Translations under genes and position numbers: made by a program | Shown here: piece after piece, positions 55,794-64,000 of the stretch | Position numbering within the stretch: position 1 is the first letter of the stretch | How the letters are laid out: every line of letters begins with the position of its first letter | Assembly (NCBI GenBank): GCA_021442155.1 | Contig: CM038216.1 | Coordinates: 84,912,945 to 84,976,944, forward strand | Source of the DNA: Cymbidium sinense | Lineage: Eukaryota > Streptophyta > Magnoliopsida > Asparagales > Orchidaceae | DNA length: 64,000 bases | Direction of reading: 5' to 3' | The notes under the pieces: model-generated | What the model was told of the DNA's origin: nothing | Database searches by the model: none | Seen by the model: only the letters and a program-made list of their open reading frames with translations

Positions 55794-58700
55794 ATATCAC
55801 CACACTTCCTAGATTCATATCTAAGCCTAGAAAAATCAGAAAAATATGAAATAAAATGCATTGAAAAGATAATTGAACATAAAAAAATTCTAAAATTAAT
55901 CTTAATTGATTTTGAATGGTTCTTTTCTCTAAATTTGGGTTTTATTAGGAATGTTATTTTACTAATTACCCCCTAATTAATCCACTGATTAATCTGAAAC
56001 TTCTTGTGTATGATTAGTGGAACGACTCCTAGCTCTCCTAATTTTCTTGGGATTTATTAGCTGCTTAATTAAAGGAATTGCTAACTCATTCCTTAATCAC
56101 TCTCTTAAAATAATTATGCTTAATGAAGGGTATAATTAGTGGTTTAACCCTCTGATTAAGTCAATGAAGATTTGATTAAGTGAATATGAGGTTTAGGGAT
56201 AATTTTGAGATACTTTCCTTAAGATATTCTCTAAATCCCCTTTTCTTCCTTAATCCATCTTTAATTAAGGGTTAATTCACTAATTACCCCCTTAATTAAT
56301 TTCATAAAATTCTAAAACTTTTTAGAACTCAATTAATCTATCTTGGGTAGATGTTTAGGTGTCTAAGAGCATAAGTATAAATGAGGAAATCAAAATCTAA
56401 CTCATATGTGTGAGGGGGGTTATGAAAGTACTTAAGTTAATCCCCTTAGTTTAATTAATCATTAATCATGAGCCAAATGAATTATCCCTTTTCTTACTAG
56501 GTGCATTGCTGATTTAAATTACTTGTGTAGTTTTATGTCATCTCATTAGCTTATAATTATTTGATTAACTATGCTAAGGTGGTATAGGTAAGGGGTAATT
56601 AACACACTTAATTCATACCTTAACCTAATCAAAATATAAAATGGATCTAATCATCTAAAAATTAAATTTAAATATCATACACATGTGGGAATGGGTTAGA
56701 AACAACAAACTCACCTCACATTTCTCAAATTAAATCAAACTCTAAACAAAATCAAACCCTCTTTAAAAATAACTTGATTTGCTTTAAGCTCACTTATTTC
56801 ATAAGATTGTCTTTAGGAATTAATTAGGGTGGATGAATTTACATTGCTTTCATCACTTGATTTTTTTCTTATCATACTAAATGTGTATGTCATATGGATT
56901 TCATGCTAGATTTTATACTGATATTACATGTTTAATGAAAAAAAATATGCAATTTGAAATTGCATATTTTGGCTAAAGTAAAAAACTTTGAATGGCTATT
57001 ATCAGTGTTAAATTCTAAATTATTTTCAAAATATATGAATCAATTATCAGAACTGAAAGTGTGTTACTTATTTTTTATTTATAAGTTTGCATTTGAATAT
57101 AAAAAGGTGTCTTATGTTTGCTTTCTTTCTTTCCTCTTAACATAGATTTGAATAAGATTTACGAAGTGTATAGTTCTTTTAAAAGAACATAACACTTGCC
57201 CAAATATACTCTTATCCCCTTCCATGTTATAACCTAAGATGGATCTTCATATTCACACATATAAATTGCATAAACAAATGAAACAATCAAGTATAACTTT
57301 TTGCATCCTATTTTTTCCATTCATTTATTTTGTACATATGTTAGTATTTAAGGAAAGTGGTATATTAGTCTAGAAAACCCTGGGGTTGTGAGGCTTTAAG
57401 TAGCCTTAAGTAGATCTTATAACTTACAGTTCTGGTGCTAACAATGGTGTCGTACCTACTTATGCCTTTCATACATTCATGTGTGCATGTAAAAATTGGA
57501 TAAGAAACTCCCCTTCTCTACTTAATGAAAATCATGCATCATAAGCATTCAATTTTTCTTAAGTAACTCATTTAGCATTCAGCATAAAGGGTGCTAAACA
57601 TTCTCATTTGATGTGTATAGATATACTTAGGATTCATCCATGTGCATGTTACACATGTTGGGAAAGAAATCAAGTTATGTGTGTTTTGTGATATTAATTC
57701 ACTTTATTTAATCTTAAAATGCCTTTCCTTTGAACAGATTTGTTTAGTGTTGATCTAAACTTAGGATTAATTAAAACACATAATAAAATATTCACTAAAA
57801 AAACTAAAATATGAATCTACTTTAGAAATTACTTAAGGTAGGGAAGGAAAGAGAAAATTTTTTTCTTCTCTTTCCCTCTCTTTACGACCTAGTAATTAAT
57901 TGTAGGATTCACTTGAACCAAATCAAAACATAAAATAAAATCAACCCAAGATAATTGAACAACTTAAATGAAACCCCCCCTGTAAGTTGAACACTCTTCA
58001 CACTTAGAAAACTCTAACTTAAAGCCATAGCTAAGCATACCACACAAACATTAAAAGCACACACATAGGCTAAGTCGCCAATTCTAGCTTTAGATTAGGG
58101 CAATGCATGGTTTGATGTTTGCTTTTTTTTTGTGAAGTTTGGATGTTAGGGTGTATGTGCGTAGACTGAATGGTAGAGAGATCTTAGTCTAACCATTACC
58201 TTCTGTAGGGGATTGTGGTCAAGGGGCATTGTAATAAGTAAAAATATAAATGCTTTTGTTGTACAGGTGATTATACCCCTAAGCATAATCCAATAGGCTA
58301 GGTGGACTTAGTCACCCATGTGTGGGGTGATAAGTCCAATATACATGCTTGGGATTTGTATGGTTTGTTTTAACTAATCTCTATTTTACAAGTGTTAGTT
58401 AGATTTCCATTTTTTTCCCTTTTCATGTAATTTTTTACAATTAGGATTATGGAATGATTGTTATGGGGATTAGGATGAGCATTGGTCATAAGATCTCATA
58501 TTATGTACCATGTGAATCCTTTGGAGAATCCACATTCCAACCATCCAGAATAAGGAACCAAAGAAGAAAGAAGAAAAAAAGAATGAAGAAATGAAACTTG
58601 AAGGCCCCCATAACATGAATTTTCTTACTTGATTGTAATTTAATTCATTTGTAATCTGTGTTGTATAATGGTAGAGCTCATACCCAATTTATTTTGGGTT

Positions 58701-60190
58701 TATGGTGGTGCACCATAAATGGCCTCTATTCTTTTTATGCTAGCATTATAATTGATTGATGATTTGTTTAGCTTGTGCATTAAAATGACATCATTTTCCT
58801 AATTTCTACTTTGCTTGATGTATGGCCTGGATGACGATTAGGTTCTTAGGGAAAAATAAATCTTTTACCAAATCAATCAACTCAAAAGTAAAATTAAACA
58901 ACTCATAACCTCACTTAAAGCCTAAGTTAAAAATCAAGATAAAATAATTAGTAACCCCTTAGCTGGATGAGTATTTCGTTTATAATATCATGCAAAAAAT
59001 CATCTTATTTCACTCTTAATTGGAGGGCTTCCACCTTTGCTAGAGAAACTTGGCTTAACCATTAAGAGCTATGGTGGAAACACACCTCCTCCCTTCTTGC
59101 TAATTTTGGCCAATAATCATACTTCTCATGCATTAGGCATATGAATCCTATAAGCTAAAGTCAAAATGATTGTTCAAAAATGAAAGTAATATGTAATATG
59201 TTTTGCATTAGATCTAGGTCATTTTTCATGCCCTAACATGATCTAGTCTCTTAGGGATTGAGTTTAAGGACTTAGACTCTTTCTAAATAAATAATAACCT
59301 AGCTATTTTGCATAAAGCATATGACTTGGGTACATGATTTTAAAATCATAGGAGGAGTTAGTTGGCGGCCACCCCCAGGAGGTTGTAAGTCTAAGTAGTC
59401 GGGTGGTTTGCTTTCTCTTGTGGAGGTAAGCCATATACCCATTTTTGCCTTAGATTTAGGTTGTGCTTTTGGCGCTAGCCAAAGCTCCCTAGCTTTAGGT
59501 TCTGAGGTTGCTTCTCCCTTTGTGGGCCATAAGTATAAATCCTCACCTCTTAGGTATTTTCATAATCTTGTGTTGTGGAATCATAAGCCCTAAATTTTTA
59601 TTGAAAAATTCAACTCAAACAAATTAAATCAATTTCGAAAATGTAAAGCCCAACCATAGGATAGTTTGAGATTTTGGCTATGTTTCCTAACATTGTGGCC
59701 ATCTCCTACTTATCTTAATTTGGCTTCGATAATACCTCCCTCTCTTTGATCAATCCCATTTGATCTTCCAAAATAAACTAATTGATTGATAGTCCTACCT
59801 ATTACAATCTTTAGAGATAACAATCATTTACCTTAATCGAGAGTATTCCTAAAGAATCCCCTTCCTTAGAATGTAATTAACTATGGGGGCTTACCCCTAT
59901 GGAGAACTTAACGAACCCAATTTAAAATAAACCTTGCTTTACTTTTTCATGTAAAGTAGGAGAAGAATCTCTAGTAATGCAGACCCATTGTACTTTGGAG
60001 TCCTTATTCAAGTGATTAGGTCCTTTGTAGGGTAGTGACTTCTATCTTTTGAGATAATACACTTCTCCTCAATGTCTTACTCGATCACCTTAATAAGAAC
60101 ATCTACGGATCTACGTGGTGTCCAAATGCATTAAAAAAGTATATTTCTATCTTCATTTTATCCCGTATAGAGTTAAGATGGAAATATACA
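55794..60190 (-). repeat. Large tandem repeat, unit 2 (4.4 kb)
   Basis: Second copy of 51058-55793, joined head to tail at about 55793, where the unit-1 end (GCGGGAATATA, matched by TGGAAATATA at about 60180-60190) meets the unit start (CACTTCCTAGATTCATA, matched by AACTTCCTAAATTCATA at 51065). Divergence from unit 1 is moderate, with many substitutions and small indels, so the duplication is old. Small open frames at 55749-55976, 56954-57145 and 59408-59593 match no known family and are not conserved between units. Confidence 0.85.
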
Positions 60191-60720
60191 TTTCTTTTAA
60201 AGAAATTGAAAATTTTTCACCATTATTTTATGAGGGAGGGTTCCTCTCTCCATCTTTGGTAAATGATCATTGTCTCTAAGTAACGATAGTGGGTTTGTAC
60301 CTTTGTATGAATCCAAGACTATCTTTCTTTCCATTGGAACTTAGATTATTTCATCCTTAAGTCAAGTTTGTTAACATCTTTGGGTTTTAGAACCTCACCT
60401 TGTGTTGGTCTTAAAACCCCCATTGGGTTCTCCAATGGGTAAAAAAAATTTCTAATAAAAAGAAACTATTTAAAGACTTCCTCCTTATCATTTCTATGAT
60501 ATAGAAAGGTTCATTTTAAAATAATAAAGACAAAATAAATCCTTTATAAAAATCTCTCTTCTCAAAAAGTACTCTTTCAAAAATACACATAATAAAATAT
60601 TTTTGCACAAAAATTTTCCTAAATCATTTTCATCTAACAATCTTTATGATTATTATATGTAAGATTATCTTAACAAAAATAAAATTCTAACAATCACATT
60701 TCCTAAAAAGTACAAAAGAG
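60191..60720. other. Noncoding interval between tandem unit 2 and palindromic array
   Basis: AT-rich, no open frame. A ~24-bp word at 60258-60281 (GGTAAATGATCATTGTCTCT) is the reverse complement of a word present in both large units (near 55405 and 59810). No family recognised. If copies C and D are the two LTRs of one minus-strand element, this interval and the array beside it would be its internal region. Confidence 0.45.
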
Positions 60721-61265
60721 TTCCTTCATTCAATTCATTTTGGGTGAAGACTTCATTTTCAAAAGTAAATTCCAATAATCACATTTTCTAAAAAGCACAA
60801 ATGAGCTTCTTCACTCAATTCATTTTGGTGAAGACCTCATTTTAAAAGATAAAATTTCAACAATCATGTTTTCAAAAGCACAAAATTTGAACATAAGTTT
60901 ATCCATTCAATACATTCAAATATGTTGAATGGATGTTGCATCTTCAAACAAAAAACTTTACAACCTTGAAATTCCATTCAACACATTCCTCATGTGTTAA
61001 GTTGAAATTTTCACCTTTCTAAACAAAATCAAAAATAAATTTTTCAAAAAGCACATGTGAAACCTCTCCATTCAATTGAATGGATGTTTTATTCTTAAAA
61101 AAATCAAAAAATTAAATTGTTCAAAGGCACATATAAACATCTCCATTCAATATACCCAAATTTATTGAATGAAGATTTCATTTCAAAATAAAATGGCATC
61201 GCTTTGAATTCCCACTTAATAAATTCCATATATGATTAAGTTGAGATCTTCTCTTTCAAAAAATT
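60721..61265. repeat. ~80-bp tandem array of small palindromes, about seven units
   Basis: Each unit carries CATTCAA...TTGAATG-type inverted words followed by GA(A)GAC/GGATGTT..CATTTTC and an A-rich spacer with AAAAGCACA. Unit starts lie near 60726, 60811, 60903, 60977, 61068, 61146 and 61219. Perfect or near-perfect palindromes include CCATTCAATTGAATGG (61068-61083) and ATCCATTCAA paired with TTGAATGGAT (60901-60934). Confidence 0.78.
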
Positions 61266-61339
61266 GATTTCCATCTCACATACTTGTTGACCTCATTTTT
61301 AGAATGAGCTCTCAACCCCTCTATATTAGAAATAAAAAT

Positions 61340-64000
61340 TCTCTTAGACTTTAAGAGTTCCTTAGTCATAGGACACATATATTGATTAGGTGGACACTCA
61401 ACCTAACCCTAGATACATAGAAGAGTTAGCCATAGGAATAGGTCATGCCTTAGGGGTGTTAGGAAAATTTGCCTACCCTTAGCTGGAACCACTCACCTTC
61501 CTTCTTTCAAGTCAAACTCCAACTCAATCTTATTTAATTTTCTCAAAACTCAAATCAATGCCACATGATTGAAATCCATGATTGAAACACATGAATGAAA
61601 TTTCTAATTCCAAATATTTCTTAAGTCCTTAATCTTCTCTTAAGGACTTAGCCTAAATCATGATCAAATCAACTCAAACTCATGAAGATTTCTCATAACT
61701 CATTTATATTCTCATTTATATTCACATACATAAATGAAATATAAATTCAAACTAAATCCAAAATTTAAATTCCCAATTCAAAATCAATTTTTTTAAATCC
61801 TTAATTTCCCTCTTAAGGACTTATCCAAAATCACCTTCAAATCAATTCAAACTCATGAGATTTTCTAATAACTCATTCATATTCTCATTTATATTGACAT
61901 ATATAAATGAAATATAAATTCAAATCAATCAAACTAAACTCAAAACTCAAATCCAAAACTCCAAAATTTCTCCTTTAAAATTCCTCTTAAGGATTTAGCC
62001 TCATCATGATCAAATCACTTCAAATTCATGAAATTTTATCATGACTCATTTATATTCTCATTTATATTCACATATATAAATGAAATATAAATTCAAATCA
62101 ATCAAACTATACTCAAAAATCAAATCCAAAACTCCAATATTTCCTAAGTCCTTTAAATTTCCTCTTAAAATACTTAGCCTAGATCATGATCAAATCATTC
62201 CAAATTCATAAAATTTTCTCATGATCTATTTATATTCTCATTTATATTCACATATATAAATGAAATATAAATTCAAACAATCAAAACTAATTCCAAAAAT
62301 CAAACTCAAATCCATTCAAAATCCAACCTAAGCCTTACTAGTCAAAATCTTGGACTTAGCCAAATCAACTTCAAATCAAGCCAAACTCTTGAATTTTCTT
62401 CATGATTCAATCAATCCTTCAATCATAAATCCAAATATAAATACAAACTTCAATCACTAATCCAAAACACAATTCAAAAATTAAGCCAAAATATATTCAT
62501 GTTCTTCCTTTTAATATGAAATTGTCAAATGAATCAAACTCTATTTAACTTCGAACCACTTGCAAATGGATTTATATTTCAATCATAAGTCCATATACAA
62601 GTTCAATCAAACTCAAATCAAGCTTTGACCAAGCCATTTGACCCACTTAGGCTCACTTGACCAAAAGTGACCTTAAGTACCCCTTATGAGCCAAATTTTA
62701 ATCCTAACCAAATTTGATTGAATCAAATTATCCTATGCCTCTCATCATGATCAACAATCATCATGAGATGATCAATCAATCAAATTGGGTCAAACCAAAT
62801 AAAACCTAAGGATTGACCAAGTCAACACTTAGCCAAAATGAAACACCAAATTGACAAAAACCATTGATTTAGGTTCATTCATGAACTTTGTTTGAACTTG
62901 ACCAAGTCAACATTTGAGCCTAACTTAGCCTAATTGGCCACATGACCCAAGTTAATCCAACTTGGCCTAAAAAGTCAAAATCTATCAAAACTTGATCTAA
63001 GCCAAATTGATAGAAACTAATGGGTCAAGTTCATTCCAAATCACTTGTTGAACTTGACCAAAACCTCATTTGGCCAACTAGACCTAATGTAGCCCAATTG
63101 ACCTTGAACCAAACTTGACCTAAAGGGTTATTTTGAGCCAAATTCAAATTTAACCAAAATTGATTGGAAACAAAGGTACCAATCCACTTCATATGACTAA
63201 CCAAACCTAAACCTACCCATGACCTAGCTCAAATAGGTCAAATGGATCAAATTGGTGAACTTGACCCATTTGACCTAAATGAAGTCATATGAACCAAATT
63301 CAAACCTAAATCAAATGGAATCAAACCAAAGCCACCAAAAACATTTCAAATGGTCATATGAACTTGACCCAACCCTTAGTTTGACTCATTTTGACCAATT
63401 GGTCAACTTGACCCAAGTTGACCCATTTTGACCTAAATGGGTCAACATGAGCCAAACCATACCAAATGAACTCCAAATCCAATGAAACTTGGCCAAACCT
63501 ATTTTCTCAACTTACCTAACATATCCAAATTCAAAAATTAGGCAAATGACCATTACACACCTAAACAATAGAATAAATTTTGGTCAAATCCATGGGGCAT
63601 TTGGTCAAATCCTCTTCATACCTACTTGATACTCTCTTAATAGGTCAAGTAAATTGTATGGAGGGTGGTGCACCCAACCCAATGGGTTTAGGTTAGCCTA
63701 ACTTGACCTAAGGACAAAACCAAGCACATGGCTCAAATTGGGCACATTAGAATCATGCTACCACTGAATTTGAGCACATGGGGAGTTACCATTCCACTCC
63801 CTAGCCTAAACTAACCATGTGCAAGACTCTAATAGATCAAACAACCCACTGCCTAAGGTCAATTGGATCAAAATGGCAAGTGAAGCTTTGGTCGTCCAAT
63901 TTCCTAAGGGGGAGATATACTCCCCTAATTCACTTCAATTCCAATTGAGCGTAATTTGATTGAAGCATAAGAAGCCATAGGAGCCATTTGAGAGCCTTCC
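61340..64000 (-). repeat. LTR-like copy D (inverted), runs off the window
   Basis: Inverted equivalent of about 18950-20970 of copy A: GCCTTAGGGGTGTTAGG near 61447 for the CCTAATCCCTAAAGC word, GAGCTAACTTAGCC-like and TTGACC words reversed throughout, GATATACTCCCC near 63914 for GGTGTATACCCC, and GAGCCATTTGAGAGC near 63980. It is truncated by the window end, so the 5' part of this LTR lies outside. No pol, no open reading frame of note. Confidence 0.78.
61620..62375 (-). repeat. ~175-bp tandem repeat, five units, in LTR copy D
   Basis: The word AAGGACTTAGCC or a variant lies near 61642, 61815, 61989, 62168 and 62349 (periods about 173-181 bp). Each unit has CATTTATATTCTCATTTATA followed by TTCACATATATAAATGAAAT. 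This is the same repeat as at 20225-20735 but with five units instead of three. Confidence 0.85.

Noticed and set aside
54094..59593. Small open frames in the two large tandem units (54094, 55570, 55749, 56954, 59408)
   Set aside because: None is kept open in the corresponding place of the other unit, so there is no sign of selection on a protein.

Overview
The window is non-genic plant chromatin. Plant origin is shown by 28-30 kb of Arabidopsis-type telomeric repeat (TTTAGGG) and its variants, eight antisense fragments of a plant glycine-rich RNA-binding protein (GRP) transcript, and the wreck of a Ty3/gypsy element of the plant Tat clade with an extra RNase H. I cannot name the species. I find no intact protein-coding gene, tRNA, rRNA or CRISPR. 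The longest readable frames are antisense or frame-shifted shadows of decayed repeats.

Layout. (1) 1-16865: telomere-variant satellite, always with the T/G-rich strand on top. It alternates TTTAGGG blocks with T-rich, almost C-free blocks and carries GRP fragments 1-3. (2) 16866-29344: retrotransposon block. A 4.1-kb LTR-like sequence (copy A, +) is fused to half a protease, followed by degenerate RT, RNase H, archaeal-type RNase H and integrase. A 4-kb 3' region holds three different tandem-repeat families. (3) 29345-45009: satellite again, here a clear higher-order array. A ~1.0-kb monomer (junction motif J, T-rich module, TTTAGGG block) mostly alternates with a 1.6-1.9-kb version that also contains a GRP fragment. 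One unrelated polyadenylated RNA copy (30395-31280) is embedded. (4) 45010-64000: a second RNA-tail remnant, then a pile of LTR-like copies of the same family as copy A. Copy B is on +, copies C and D on -. They include a near-perfect fold-back, a 4.4-4.7-kb tandem duplication, nucleosome-length (168-180 bp) internal repeats and an ~80-bp palindromic array.

Main result. The GRP fragments and two other polyadenylated RNA copies all sit the same way round. On the G-rich strand TTTAGGG runs straight into a T-run, then antisense 3'UTR. In four GRP copies the 5'-truncated cDNA end is followed at once by (C)TTAGGG-type repeat. This order is what one expects if a telomere 3' end primed reverse transcription of poly(A) RNA and telomerase then re-capped the end. 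The GRP-bearing segment, with the same breakpoints and right flank, was later amplified as part of the satellite. The mechanism is inference; the junction structure is read directly from the sequence.
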